DNA from: Brucella pseudogrignonensis
Lineage (GTDB): Bacteria > Pseudomonadota > Alphaproteobacteria > Rhizobiales > Rhizobiaceae
Direction of reading: 5' to 3'
DNA: 64,000 nucleotides
Assembly (NCBI RefSeq): GCF_002252525.1
Contig: NZ_NNRM01000039.1
Coordinates: 266,151 to 330,150 of the forward strand
Below, in pieces: positions 53,120-63,369 of the stretch; the stretch's first letter is position 1, and every line of letters starts with the position of its first letter. Both the position numbers and the translations under genes were made by a program. The notes under the pieces were generated by a model. That model worked only from the letters and a program-made list of their open reading frames with translations. It did not search any database and had not been told where the DNA came from.

Positions 53120-53557
53120 TATACGCCTGCCACTTTTGGCTCCCCATCCGTGGCGTCCTAGCGTAATCTTGAACTTCAATCTGAGATCGGATGGGGTCAC
53201 GTTCGCCAGCGATGACGATCCCGCTCTCGTTACGCTTTTGTTTTTAAAGTCAGATACTCACTGCCTTTATGTATGCGTTAGCCTTCCGTCCTCCTTCACA
53301 TTACGCAAATCCGTTGTCATCTGGAACCATGATTTTGGCCGGCTTTACAATCTTTCCTGTATCCAAATTCTGTGTTTTCGCATTGCGGTACGCGTTGATC
53401 TGAGAGAGTGAAACTAACGACCGCGTAAAAAGCTGACAATTAGATCTGACCCAGATGTTGAGACCAATCGTTCGACTTTTGACGAGAGCTAAGAATGCAC
53501 GAACCGTCAAAAAGGTCCGTGCATCAACTTGAGGGTATTTATTTTGGTGAGTGGAAT
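53120..53557. other. intergenic with one hairpin
   Basis: 438 bp without a convincing gene, apart from the hairpin at 53495-53524 that probably ends the peptidase gene. Confidence 0.4.
53495..53524 (-). terminator. hairpin after the C69 peptidase gene
   Basis: ATGCACG (53495-53501) / CGTGCAT (53518-53524), extended by ACC/GGT with one mismatch. 34 bp past the stop. No clean T run, so moderate confidence. Confidence 0.5.
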
Positions 53558-55075
53558 TTACTTTTTACGGCATGGCATGTCAGTCCCCTCGGCATTGATC
53601 GCTGTGCCTTCAGCGGTTTCAATGCCGTAGAGGAGTTTCGAACGCGCTTCGATTGACGCAAGCAGGGCTTCACCAAGGCCTAATGCTCGTTCTGACTGAC
53701 GCACGCTGTAATCCGTCAGATATCTGGAAGCCAGCTCCGGCTTTTCGGCCTTGTAAAGGATGTCAGCTGTCGCCTGAACTTCAGGAATGTCATCGATCTG
53801 TTTAGCTTCGAAGGCTTCAAGGGCTTGTGTAATTTCAGGCATGAATGTTTCTGGGTTTGCGCACGCATGGTACATAATTCGCTTAAACAAACGTCCCGCA
53901 AACTGTGTCGCTTCCTGCGACTGATATTCAGCATTTAGGAAGGTGGAGCCTGCATCACGGAAAAGGTATCTGTGAATGCCATACTCAGGGATGACCTTAT
54001 CGATCCCAATATGATAGGGCACAAACGGCGCGGTAACAGAACCTGTTGGTGCAACCCATAGCAGATTCAAACCTGAATGCGATGTATCACGCAGCTGAGC
54101 GACTTCACCGTAACCGGAACGCTCAGTTGATACACGCGGATCACGGACCAGTTTCATCATTTTTTTCAGTGTGACCGGCGCCATATCGTGGAGTTCTTTT
54201 TCCACGGTTTCAATTGTCCAGTGCTTTTGACCGGTTCGCATCGGGCGGTCTTGTTCGCTATAGACGGCATGCACGTTAAACGGTTTATCGCCATCACGTT
54301 TCCACCAACCCTGCTCGATGGCGAAATCATAAAAATTCGGGGAAGCCAGGTAGTCGTTGTTGCCAGTGATGTCGGCTGGAATATCGCCAATATAGCCAGG
54401 ATATGAAACGCGCACATCATCTGGACCTAAGCGTTCAGCGACCCATAAGCCTTTGCCGCCTGCGAATTGCAGTACTACCCAACCTTCATTCTTATCGGCA
54501 ATCAGATGCGAGTTACCGCCGTAGGTGGTATAACCATGCTTATTGATAAGATCGCCGATAATCTCGACGGCTTCACGCGCCGTTTTAGCACGCTCCAAAG
54601 CAATACGGGCCAGATCGCTGTATTGTGGACCCGTTTGCGGGTTTGGTGTCATTTCAACCAGTTCGTCGCGTGAGTTCGACCAGATATCCCGTAACGCCAC
54701 GCCGTGCTCGTTCAAACCGCCATTGGTCAGCGGTGCGGGAAAGCCTTCGAAATCGCTATAATTCATGTTTATGTATTTGAAAGTCTCAGGAACCTGAGGG
54801 ATTTCAATGAGTTTGCCTGGCATATAGGCCTTGTCAGTTGCTCCTACCGATATTGTCGCACCTTCGGGATGCTTTTTAGCTGGCACAACAGTCAACCAAT
54901 GCCCCGAAACTTCCTCACCTGTACCACCTATCAATACAGATCCGTCTTCAGTCAGATTTTTTCCAACATAAAAGCCATAGCTCGCAAATGCATTCGAGTA
55001 TAATGACGATAATATCAATACATTCAAAGATATAATTTTACCAAATTTACCTGTTTTCATCATTTCAACTTTCAT
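53558..55075 (-). CDS. exported C69-family dipeptidase-like protein with altered nucleophile
   Basis: A 505-aa protein with an N-terminal signal peptide (ISLNVLILSSLYSNAFA). The mature start reads SYGFYVGKNLTEDGS; typical members carry Cys at the first position after cleavage as Ntn nucleophile, here Ser (codon AGC). Other family features are intact: GGTGEEVSGHWLTVVPAKKHP, GGLNEHGVALRDIWSN and HGYTTYGGNSHLIADKNEGWVV. It should hydrolyse dipeptides in the periplasm if Ser suffices. Monocistronic; AT-rich upstream. Confidence 0.87.
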   Translation of the reverse strand: MKVEMMKTGKFGKIISLNVLILSSLYSNAFASYGFYVGKNLTEDGSVLIGGTGEEVSGHWLTVVPAKKHPEGATISVGATDKAYMPGKLIEIPQVPETFKYINMNYSDFEGFPAPLTNGGLNEHGVALRDIWSNSRDELVEMTPNPQTGPQYSDLARIALERAKTAREAVEIIGDLINKHGYTTYGGNSHLIADKNEGWVVLQFAGGKGLWVAERLGPDDVRVSYPGYIGDIPADITGNNDYLASPNFYDFAIEQGWWKRDGDKPFNVHAVYSEQDRPMRTGQKHWTIETVEKELHDMAPVTLKKMMKLVRDPRVSTERSGYGEVAQLRDTSHSGLNLLWVAPTGSVTAPFVPYHIGIDKVIPEYGIHRYLFRDAGSTFLNAEYQSQEATQFAGRLFKRIMYHACANPETFMPEITQALEAFEAKQIDDIPEVQATADILYKAEKPELASRYLTDYSVRQSERALGLGEALLASIEARSKLLYGIETAEGTAINAEGTDMPCRKK

Positions 55076-55372
55076 TTATCATTTCATTTTGCACATTGAT
55101 TAAAAACGGTCAGACATTTATGTGCTCGTCACGAGATTATTTATATCGAAATAATTGTGATTATTAAATATTTAATCGACAAAGATCATATGTAACTTAT
55201 TGAAGCGTTGTCCGGTCTGACTGAGGTGGCTTCTGATTCCGAGAGCAATTACGCGATTTGCCAGTTTTGATTTTTTGTCATGCTGCACACGACAGATGCG
55301 CACCGATAACAGTGCCGCCTAGAGCACCATCCAATCGGCGCATGGCCATTAATAAGGATGATACATGAAAAT
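55076..55372. other. intergenic, AT-rich
   Basis: 297 bp that hold the AT-rich promoter of the peptidase gene and the end of the mscS-like gene. No gene or hairpin of note. Confidence 0.4.
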
Positions 55373-56216
55373 CTAATTTTGAGCTTTCATATGATAGGTC
55401 ACCTGCTGATACGGTATTTTTATTCCGGCTGCATCAAAGGACGTTTTCACTGATCTGGTCGTGTTGCGAACCACATCCCAATAATTGTTGCTGTCAACCC
55501 AATAGCGATAGCACAAAATAATTGCACTATCGCCGAGCTCATCGACGAAAAATGCCGCTTTAGGATCCGCCCGAACGCCCACTTGTGACGAAACAATGTT
55601 CTCAATTATTTTGAAAGCGTCATCGATGCTGTCATCGTATCCTATGCTAACCTTGAAGTCGTGCATCCGCGCTTTAAGGCGACTGTAATTGGTAACAGAG
55701 GTGTTCCAAAGAGTAGAATTTGGAACCATAATGTATAGGCCGTCGTAAGATAAGCTCGGTCGTAAACAGGCCTATCTCTTCAACAGTACCCACCACACTG
55801 CCTGCGCTTATAAACTCTCCAACTCGAAACGGCCGAAGAACCAGAAGCATAATGCCAGCTGCAATATTCTGAAGCGTTCCTTGCAAGGCGAGGCCAATGG
55901 CGAGACCGATTGCTCCCACTGCCGCAAGTATTGAGGCGGTCTGGACGCCGAACTGGCCCAGAACCATCACAAGAACAATAGCAAGTATTCCATAGCGGAT
56001 CACTCCGCCAAAAAATTTTGAGATTGTTTTATCAAGCCCACGGATGTTTGATAGTGACGTTACTGCCCAGCGTTGAAGTGTTCCAGCTAATATCCATCCT
56101 GCGCAAAGGATCAAAATTGCACCGAGTGTCGATTGAGAATAGCGCAAAAGCAGATCTGATGTCTGGAACAGAAATTGATTAGTATTTTCAAAGATTTCGG
56201 TCGCTTTTTGTTCCAT
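55373..56216 (-). pseudogene. MscS-type mechanosensitive channel, frameshifted
   Basis: First frame from ATG 56216: three membrane helices, the pore helix GLALQGTLQNIAAGIMLLVLRPFRVGEFI and the strand GTVEEIGLFTTELI, then nonsense residues. The next frame starts with DGLYIMVPNSTLWNTSVTNYSR and finishes the beta and C-terminal domains to the stop at 55373. A single-base indel near 55748 would join them into a normal ~280-aa channel. Either a real inactivating mutation or a sequencing error. It lies next to the BCCT transporter, both osmotic functions. Confidence 0.85.
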
Positions 56217-56262
56217 TATTCCTATCTCAATTGCGAGCATTTTGAATTTGGTGGGCCGATCA

Positions 56263-58257
56263 TCACATGTCGGCTGAATGCTCCGGTGCGCTATGGACCA
56301 ATTGCGTTTCTGGTGTGTGAACCAATGCCAGATAACGCTCAAACTGGACCAGTACATCCGAGATCAATTGTTCTTTCGTCATGCCCATGACATCATAGCC
56401 CCGACCGCCGCTTGAAAAATACGTTCTGGCTTCAAAGCGAAATTCCGGTTTTCCCACGGCCATAGTCGAGAAAGCCGGAATCTGGTGTGAGGCGGGCATT
56501 ATTCCGTAAATGAAGTCACGAACACCCTCTGCAGAGGAGCGCAGCGCTATCGAACCGTTGTCTTCCGACACCACAACCGTGTCGCGTCCACGATTGTTGA
56601 GTTCTGACGCAACTTCGGAAAGTGCCTTCATCGCCGGACCTTCGACAAACGTTAGCACTTCACGTTCGGAAGGCGCATGCAGCATTAACCCCAATCTGCG
56701 CTGCCAGGTCAGACCTGCTGCTGGCTGTGCCGTTGGCGCATTTGGAATTCCCGCATGTGCGACTTGCTGGGCAAGATCGGCTCGCATGCCTTTGAAAAGT
56801 GACCAAACAAGAACGAGTATGACGATGGAAAACGGAAGTGCACTTGCGATTGTCACCGATTGAAGGGCACCCAATCCACCGGCAACAAGCAGACTGGCAG
56901 CCACGATACCTTCAAGCGCGCACCAGAAAACCCGTTGAGCGGTGGTCGTTTCAGTCTCGCCCCCCGCAGCAATAGAATCCACAACCAACGACCCTGAGTC
57001 GGAAGATGTAATAAAGAAAATCGCTACCAGGAGGACGGCAAGCGTTGAGGTCAATGTCGTCCAGGGCAGGTATTCAAAGAAATGGAACAGACCAACCGAC
57101 ACGTCAGCAGCTATCTCGGCTCCCAACTTCCCATTGGCGATAGTTGTGTCAATCAGGATCGCAGAGTTTCCAAAAACCGTCATCCAGAAAAATGTGAAGC
57201 CAGCTGGAATAAACAAAACAGCTGTAACAAATTCACGTACGGTGCGACCTCTCGAAATACGAGCGATGAACATGCCGACAAAAGGTGACCAGGAAATCCA
57301 CCAAGCCCAATAGAAAAGTGTCCAGTCATCAATCCATGGTGTGGGCTGGTAGGCATATATATTGAACGTTCTCAGTACTAAGGAATCCAGATAAAGACCG
57401 ATATTCTGAACAAAATCGCGAAAAAGCTGTGCTGTTGGTCCCACAACGAGGACAAACAGCATAAGCAAAATTGCTATCAAAAGGTTCACTTCTGATAAAA
57501 TGCGAACGCCTTTATCAAGTCCTGTGACGACGGATATGGTCGCAAGGCCGGTGATAACCAATATCAGCGGAAGCTGAACCTCTAACCCAATGGGAACTCC
57601 GGTGAGATAATTCAGCCCGGCATTAATTTGTGAGACGCCAAGTCCAAGAGAGGTTGCAATACCGAACATTGTTCCGACAATCGCAAAAATATCAACAGCG
57701 TGACCAACAGGGCCGTTAATCCGTTCCTTCAACAGAGGATAAAGGCCTGATCGGATCGTTAGAGGAAGATTGTAGCGATAGCCAAAATACGCAAGTGACA
57801 GACCCACAACCGCATAGATCGCCCACGCGTGAATCCCCCAATGAAAAAAAGTCACAGCCATTGCTTGTCGTGTCGCTTCAATCGAGCGCGGTTCAGCTGT
57901 TGGCGGGGCCATGAAATGGGACACTGGCTCGCCAACAGCATAATACATCAATCCGATGCCCATACCGGCAGCAAACAGCATCGCGATCCACGACATAAAG
58001 CTAAAGTCTGGAGTAGAGTCATCAGGTCCTAATTTAAGGCGACCATATCGCCCCAAACTAAGCAGCAAAACGCTGGCAAGAAAAATTCCTACGACCAAAA
58101 GGTAGAACCAACCAAAATTCAAAAGAATACTGGTTTGCAACGCAGCAAAAATTTCAGCGGCTTGATCTGGAACGATTACACCGACTGCCAAGAATAATCC
58201 TATTATAATTATCGAACCAAAAAAAACAGGCGGATTGATAATAAATTTGGCTAGCAT
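56263..58257 (-). CDS. BCCT-family betaine/choline transporter
   Basis: A 664-aa transporter with 12 membrane segments. BCCT motifs are present: [58 protein letters not shown] and [28 protein letters not shown]. The ~150-residue C-terminal cytoplasmic extension resembles the osmo-sensing tail of BetT. It imports betaine, choline or a related solute with Na+ or H+. Confidence 0.94.
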   Translation of the reverse strand: MLAKFIINPPVFFGSIIIIGLFLAVGVIVPDQAAEIFAALQTSILLNFGWFYLLVVGIFLASVLLLSLGRYGRLKLGPDDSTPDFSFMSWIAMLFAAGMGIGLMYYAVGEPVSHFMAPPTAEPRSIEATRQAMAVTFFHWGIHAWAIYAVVGLSLAYFGYRYNLPLTIRSGLYPLLKERINGPVGHAVDIFAIVGTMFGIATSLGLGVSQINAGLNYLTGVPIGLEVQLPLILVITGLATISVVTGLDKGVRILSEVNLLIAILLMLFVLVVGPTAQLFRDFVQNIGLYLDSLVLRTFNIYAYQPTPWIDDWTLFYWAWWISWSPFVGMFIARISRGRTVREFVTAVLFIPAGFTFFWMTVFGNSAILIDTTIANGKLGAEIAADVSVGLFHFFEYLPWTTLTSTLAVLLVAIFFITSSDSGSLVVDSIAAGGETETTTAQRVFWCALEGIVAASLLVAGGLGALQSVTIASALPFSIVILVLVWSLFKGMRADLAQQVAHAGIPNAPTAQPAAGLTWQRRLGLMLHAPSEREVLTFVEGPAMKALSEVASELNNRGRDTVVVSEDNGSIALRSSAEGVRDFIYGIMPASHQIPAFSTMAVGKPEFRFEARTYFSSGGRGYDVMGMTKEQLISDVLVQFERYLALVHTPETQLVHSAPEHSADM

Positions 58258-58652
58258 TGTCTCTCGCAGAACTGGGACACAGAAGGGGTAAATGTCAACC
58301 TAGGATCGGACACAATTTTGTCAATATTATTAGAAAAATTTATAATTATCTATAAATCATACTATCAATTATAATGAAAATAATACCGAAATAAGAAAAA
58401 AATGTTAAAGAGCCAATATTTAATAATAATATTCTTTATATTCGTTGCGTTATTCATCTTTATGGCTATTTAAAATAAATTCCGCCATACGCGCATTATC
58501 ACAATTCTTTTCTCTTTCCCGCCCCTTAGTGCATTTACTAAGCATAATCTTTCTATGTTCATGGTTTTTGGTGTAATGCTCAACGGGAACTGGTCTAGTA
58601 ACGAAATAGGCGTTCAGACGACTCATTATCCCCAATAGCACGGTCAGAGCTT
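58258..58652. other. intergenic, very AT-rich
   Basis: 395 bp. 58310-58450 is extremely AT-rich and is probably the promoter of the BCCT gene. A minus frame (58450-58641) has a C-terminal part vaguely like conjugal entry-exclusion lipoproteins, but no lipobox and no ribosome site, so I leave it uncalled. Confidence 0.4.
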
Positions 58653-58830
58653 TTGGTGATCAAAGGCATAGGGCACAAATCTGAGTATGTGGCACGTGAT
58701 CTTGTGACCTCAGCCATTGAGAAGCTTGCGGGGCGAGACATAGATTTGAGTTCTGTAGCGAGGCAAGTGGAGCGTCAGATTATAGATAAGGCAAAAAAAG
58801 AAAAAGGGCCGATTTGGAACCGGCCCCATT
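58653..58830 (+). CDS. possible small helical protein or gene remnant
   Basis: A plus-strand frame with natural-looking, charged, helical sequence (SEYVARDLVTSAIEKLAG, then LSSVARQVERQIIDKAKKEKG), starting at GTG or TTG. The frame then runs into the terminator and antisense to the DUF4394 gene, so the true end is unclear. No ribosome site; it may be the tail of an older gene. Family not recognised. Confidence 0.3.
58806..58826 (-). terminator. rho-independent terminator of the DUF4394 gene
   Basis: GGGCCG (58806-58811) / CGGCCC (58821-58826), 9-nt loop, followed on the minus strand by TTTTTC and a run of seven T. It starts 12 bp after the stop. Textbook intrinsic terminator. Confidence 0.9.
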
Positions 58831-58837
58831 CCGGAAA

Positions 58838-59632
58838 CTATGACGCTGGCAAAATAGCCACATCGCGCATATTGCTTTCCAGTTTCTCAACGGTGCCGAT
58901 TTTGGTGGCAGCGCCAGTTTCAAGATTTACCGTGTAAACCGTGTTGTCTGCAACGAGATGGGCCGTGTTTTTGCCTTCCGCCATTCCATGAATATCGAAC
59001 GCGTAAGTCTCCGGGCTCCCCTCGATTTCAAGATTGCCGATTGTTTTCAGCGTTCCGTCATTTGGCTTCGTTTGCTGCACAAGTGTTTTATTGCCAGCAT
59101 CGATATTAAACATAGCTGTCTTTTCAGGCTTACCGATTGAATTGGTGTAAGCAGCGGCGACAATTTTGCTTTCAGCGCCCTCACCTGTATCACCCTTTTC
59201 ATATGCCAGCTTACCATCTACCGTGACTTCACCCGTATCCGGATGCACACGATGATTTGTCGTGCCCGTCATAAAACGAAGCCGATCAGCCATTGGATTA
59301 AAATCAACAACGACAGCCTGCCCTTCAGCCATTGGCAACATCGTATTCATTTTGGCGATTTCTGTTATCGCTCCACTATCGATATTGATTGCGACGATCC
59401 GATGATCCCCGGTAACGCCGACAACAGTCTTATCGACAGGTCGAAAATCAATACCAACCAGATTGTCAACGCCATCGACTTCCATCGTCTTTGTGACTTT
59501 GCCGTCATCTGTGTCAAACATCACCAGCGTCTTGTCACCGACAAGGCCAAGCGCAGGTGCGGCTATGCCATGAATAATCGAAACGCCAAAAATTGTGGAT
59601 GTAGCCAGTACCAGCTGAATAATATGCATCAT
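58838..59632 (-). CDS. DUF4394 domain exported protein
   Basis: A 264-aa exported protein (signal peptide MMHIIQLVLATSTIFGVSII, cleavage near GIAA). It is made of repeated beta-propeller-like units: VGIDFRPVDKTVVGVTGDHRIVAIN, VVVDFNPMADRLRFMTGTTNHRVHPDTG and HLVADNTVYTVNLETG. DUF4394 proteins have unknown function. GGAGGA precedes the start. Divergent from an ECF sigma/anti-sigma pair, with a shared -35-like motif, so it may be their target. Confidence 0.88.
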   Translation of the reverse strand: MMHIIQLVLATSTIFGVSIIHGIAAPALGLVGDKTLVMFDTDDGKVTKTMEVDGVDNLVGIDFRPVDKTVVGVTGDHRIVAINIDSGAITEIAKMNTMLPMAEGQAVVVDFNPMADRLRFMTGTTNHRVHPDTGEVTVDGKLAYEKGDTGEGAESKIVAAAYTNSIGKPEKTAMFNIDAGNKTLVQQTKPNDGTLKTIGNLEIEGSPETYAFDIHGMAEGKNTAHLVADNTVYTVNLETGAATKIGTVEKLESNMRDVAILPAS

Positions 59633-59721
59633 TGTCCTCCATTGTTTCGTTGTTCGAAGCTGCCGTTAGGGTCGTAGATTTCGGCGCCTCTGATTATCAG
59701 ACACATGCGACCACCAGTTTG

Positions 59722-59778
59722 GATGCAGTGGAGAAAAATAAAATTCCAATGCATCTGTTTGCCTGTTTCCTGCGTATA
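59722..59778. promoter_or_regulatory. candidate ECF-type promoters in the divergent region
   Basis: On the plus strand TGCATC (59750-59755) is followed after 17 nt by CGTATA (59773-59778), 43 bp before the sigma gene. On the minus strand the same TGCATC occurs (complement of 59722-59727), pointing toward the DUF4394 gene. Sharing of a -35-like hexamer suggests autoregulation and co-regulation, as in SigK-type systems. Motif match by eye only. Confidence 0.4.
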
Positions 59779-59821
59779 GAAATCAAGGTTAAATTAGCTG
59801 ACGGATGAGGAGATGAGTGGA

Positions 59822-60367
59822 ATGGGCGGGCAAACGGATGAGCTAGCAAAGGCTATTGCTGCCTGCGTGCGGCGTGATCGGTCAGGACTCCGAGCTATCT
59901 TTGATCAGGAATCGGGACGATTGCTGGCCGTTGCCCACCGCATTCTGCGCCGCCGCGAACTTGCGGAAGAGGTTTTGCAGGAAGCGCTCATTCGCATCTG
60001 GACCCATGCCCATCAATATGCGCCCGATCAGGGCTCTGCCAAAGGGTGGATTTATGCGATTGTGCGTAATCGCGCTTTGAATGTGTTGCGCGACGGAAAA
60101 CGTGAGCAGACAGTGGATGATGTCGACGCTTTAAGCGAAGCCGAACACTCAAATGACATTTTGACAGCTTGGCATCAACTTGATCAAACAAGCCAGCTAA
60201 GAGAATGTCTTGATGCTCTAGACAAAGACAAGCGAGATGGCATTCTTATGGCTTACGTCGGTGGCTACACGCATGGTGAAATTGCTGGGCGATTACAAAT
60301 ACCTTTGGGCACCGCAAAATCCTGGGTAAGACGAGGTCTGAGCGCATTGCGGGCATGTATGACATGA
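59822..60367 (+). CDS. ECF sigma factor, RskA-paired (SigK-like)
   Basis: A 181-aa sigma factor from ATG 59822, 9 nt after GAGGAG (59813 is an in-frame alternative). Region 2 shows LRRRELAEEVLQEALIRIWTHAHQY and GSAKGWIYAIVRNRALNVLR; region 4 shows DGILMAYVGGYTHGEIAGRLQIPLGTAKSWVRRGL. Overlaps the anti-sigma gene downstream, indicating that the two are co-produced. Confidence 0.93.
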   Translation: MGGQTDELAKAIAACVRRDRSGLRAIFDQESGRLLAVAHRILRRRELAEEVLQEALIRIWTHAHQYAPDQGSAKGWIYAIVRNRALNVLRDGKREQTVDDVDALSEAEHSNDILTAWHQLDQTSQLRECLDALDKDKRDGILMAYVGGYTHGEIAGRLQIPLGTAKSWVRRGLSALRACMT

Positions 60368-61071
60368 TAAAATCATTTGATAATACGCCGGAACTTGCTG
60401 ACGAATATGTGCTCGGTCTGCTTAATCCGGACGAAGTCCTTCAGCTCGAAGCCGAAATTATCCGCAATGACGAGCTGAGGCAGGACGTTGCCCGCAGCCG
60501 TGAGCGATTTTTGGCGCTCGATTCATCCGCTACGCCGATGCGCGTCGATGAACACGTCTGGGAAACTGTTGAAAATCAGCTTTCGGATAGGCCTGCCCCG
60601 GCAATAACACCTGTCAAAAATGCCAACGATAACAAGCCTGGTGTTAATGGATGGCGACTTGCAGCACTCTCGGCATCGGCTGCATCAATCCTTCTTGCTA
60701 TTGGTCTTGGATGGTCGCTTACAAGAACCATTGAACCGGTTGTGATCGCTGTTTTGCTGGATGATACTGGAAACGTTCAGGCTATCGTTGAAGATTTCGG
60801 CAATGAAAATGCGCGCGTCCGCCTGTTAAACGATGTCGAAATTCCATCGGGCAAAACCATTCAGGTCTGGACGCTTCCTTCTCAAGACATGGGGCCTGTC
60901 TCAATGGGTCTTCTTGAAGGCGCGCATTCAGCTCAGTTGAAGGGGCCAGATTTGCCTCTGCCGCGTGGTGAGCAGCTTTATGAGCTTACATTAGAGCCTG
61001 CGGGTGGTTCGCCTACGGGACGTCCGACAGGACCAGTTCTGTCAAAAGGTTACGCAAAAACACCGTTGTAA
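60355..61071 (+). CDS. RskA-type anti-sigma factor
   Basis: A 238-aa membrane anti-sigma factor. The N-terminal domain starts ELADEYVLGLLNPDEVLQLEAEI, followed by a membrane helix (LAALSASAASILLAIGLGW near residues 101-119). The periplasmic RskA domain has TIQVWTLPSQDMGPVSMGLLEG and YELTLEPAGGSPTGRPTGPVLSKG. An ATG at 60364 forming an ATGA overlap with the sigma stop is the alternative start. It would release the sigma factor upon a periplasmic signal. Confidence 0.92.
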   Translation: MYDMIKSFDNTPELADEYVLGLLNPDEVLQLEAEIIRNDELRQDVARSRERFLALDSSATPMRVDEHVWETVENQLSDRPAPAITPVKNANDNKPGVNGWRLAALSASAASILLAIGLGWSLTRTIEPVVIAVLLDDTGNVQAIVEDFGNENARVRLLNDVEIPSGKTIQVWTLPSQDMGPVSMGLLEGAHSAQLKGPDLPLPRGEQLYELTLEPAGGSPTGRPTGPVLSKGYAKTPL

Positions 61072-61661
61072 ACGCAATCGCATTATTAGTAATTCGTTCA
61101 ACCACCTGCAAAAGAATGTAATGCTCACCTTTGATGGATATCACGCATTTATCCAGACGCCATTTGTCGCCAAGGCGTAAGGTACGGCGACGTAGGTGTT
61201 AGCATGGGCCTGCCCGAAAATCGCAGTCCATTGGTAAACTGTCTTATTTTTGATGAAGATATCGCGATAAGCCAGCCCATCTTCGACGATGCGAAAACTC
61301 AGTGGAAAGCGGTATACAACCACACCGCTTCTACAATTATCGCGATGGATAACAATAGCGACGCTAAATCCAAGAGCGAGGCTGAGGCAGCACACGTTAT
61401 CGTTTCTGATGTTTACACTTAGGTTAGCCCAAAAGCCCCGTCCAAAAGGCCCTAGATAAACATCCACCAAGACGATTTTGAATAAAGATCAAGGTCATGC
61501 TTTCAAGACCGCTCAGCCTTCTCCTCTACACGGCTGGAGAACCAATTTGCCAGCAAAGCACCGGAAATATTATGCCAGACACTGAAAATAGCGGGTGGGT
61601 TCTAGTTTGAAGTGCGACTTGCAAATGATAACAATGAGTTATCCAATGCAAGGAACCCGTC
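61072..61661. other. intergenic, nothing supportable
   Basis: 590 bp. Overlapping frames of 72 and 109 codons on opposite strands (61141-61470) have no ribosome site or recognisable domain. The right part is the left end of the IS30-family element, whose terminal repeat I could not define. Confidence 0.35.
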
Positions 61662-62277
61662 ATGGACCGCACCTATTCGCATATTGATCTGGATGAACGT
61701 CGCAGAATAGCACGCTGGCGCACTGCAAAGCTTTCCGTTGACGTTATTGCTGAGAAGCTTGGAAGGCATCGCTCGACGATTTTTCGTGAACTGAAACGCA
61801 ATCAGTTTAATGATGATGAGATTAAGGATTTAAACGGCTATTACTGTACGATTGCTGAGCAGAAATGCCGCGAGCGGCGTTCGAAGCAACGCAAGCTCAT
61901 TCGGTATGATGAGCTACGGCAGTCCGTGATAGATCACATCAGCGATGGATGGTCGCCGCAACAGATTGCTGGGAGAATGCGGTTGGAGCAACATCCCATA
62001 TCTGTCAGTCACGAAACAATCTATCAGTTTGTGTATTCCACCGACGGTCGAAAAGAAGAGCTTTGGAAATATCTGCCGGAACGTCGTGCCCGACGCCGCC
62101 CACGTCATGCCCGGCGTCATCATGGACGCCGCTTTCCACCAGAACTGAGCATCCTTTATCATCCAGACATGGTTGCCAGGCGCAAGCAGTTCGGACACTG
62201 ATGGTGTGGATACCCCTTCCCCGATCGTAGGAAGATCAGGCATACTGCGGGTGCGGGGTTAATCTGGCACAGGAGAC

Positions 62278-63309
62278 GTGTTCATGGAAGGCGCCGCAAT
62301 AATTGGTATTGATCTCGCTAAGTCTGTATTCCAACTGCATGGAGCAGACGTCACTGGCAAACCTCTGTTTCGGAAAAAGCTGACGAGAGATCAGTTAAGT
62401 GTCTTTCTGGCAAGCCAGTCGCCGACAGTAGTCGCAATGGAGGCTTGTGGTTCTGCGCATTATTGGGGGCGCGAGATTGGTGCCCTTGGCCATGACGTCA
62501 GGCTCATTCCACCTATCTACGTTAAGCCCTTTGTTAAAAGACATAAGAATGATGCCGCCGACGCGGAAGCCATTAGTGAAGCCGCTATCCGACCAACCAT
62601 GCGGTTCGTTCCGGTTAAGTCTGCTGAACAGCAGTCAAGGGCCATGGTCTTTAAGACACGAGATCTTTTGGTTCGTCAAAGGAACCAAATCGTCAATGCT
62701 CTGCGCGGACACTTGATGGAATACGGGATTGTTGTACCTGCGGGCCTTACTTTTGTGCGCAAACTTGAACGGGAGATAGAAGATCCCGATACACCGTTGC
62801 CTTTGCTGGTAGTGGAGCTCGGACATCTACTTATGGATCAGCTCCAGAGCTGCAATACGAAGATTGCTGTTGTCGAGCGGCAGATGAAGGAAGAAGCGAA
62901 GCGTGACCCAGAGGCGCTACTCCTGCAAACAGCTCCGGGCATTGGCCCTGTCAGCGCTATGGCTATCAAAGCTTTTGGGCCGGATATGAACAGCTTTCGT
63001 CGCGGCCGTGATTTTGCGGCGTGGCTTGGCCTTGTACCCTTGCAGAAGTCGACTGGCGGCAAACAAAAACTTGGTCGTACTTCGAAAATGGGACAACGCG
63101 ACATCCGCCGCCTACTAATCATTGGGGCAATGACCCGCATTCGATGGGCGATCAAGAATGGAGTCCCTGAAGGCTCGTGGCTTCAGAAAATGCTGCAACG
63201 TAAACCACGATTGCTCATCGCTATCGCCTTAGCAAATAAGACTGCGCGAGCGATCTGGGCAATGATGACAAAAGGTGAAGAATATCGGGGAGAACCTGTT
63301 TCGGCTTAA
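62278..63309 (+). CDS. IS110-family transposase (copy 3)
   Basis: A 343-aa complete recombinase; the ATG at 62284 (MEGAAII) is an alternative start. RuvC-like residues lie in GIDLAKSVF, AMEACGSAHYW and the KNDAADAEA pair; the C-terminal domain has TAPGIGPVSAMAIKA and the serine motif LQKSTGGKQKLG. Same group as copy 2 but clearly diverged from it. Confidence 0.94.
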   Translation: MFMEGAAIIGIDLAKSVFQLHGADVTGKPLFRKKLTRDQLSVFLASQSPTVVAMEACGSAHYWGREIGALGHDVRLIPPIYVKPFVKRHKNDAADAEAISEAAIRPTMRFVPVKSAEQQSRAMVFKTRDLLVRQRNQIVNALRGHLMEYGIVVPAGLTFVRKLEREIEDPDTPLPLLVVELGHLLMDQLQSCNTKIAVVERQMKEEAKRDPEALLLQTAPGIGPVSAMAIKAFGPDMNSFRRGRDFAAWLGLVPLQKSTGGKQKLGRTSKMGQRDIRRLLIIGAMTRIRWAIKNGVPEGSWLQKMLQRKPRLLIAIALANKTARAIWAMMTKGEEYRGEPVSA

Positions 63310-63369
63310 TACCGAAACGGAAATCTCCGATTATGTGAGGAGGACGTTGGAAAGTAAGGGCAAACAGAT

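Noticed and set aside
58450-58641. Possible entry-exclusion lipoprotein (63 codons)
   Set aside because: The C-terminal cysteine pattern is suggestive, but there is no lipobox, signal peptide or ribosome site, and no conjugation genes nearby.
61141-61470. Opposing 109- and 72-codon frames
   Set aside because: Neither has a ribosome site or recognisable family; they mirror each other in one stretch near an IS end.
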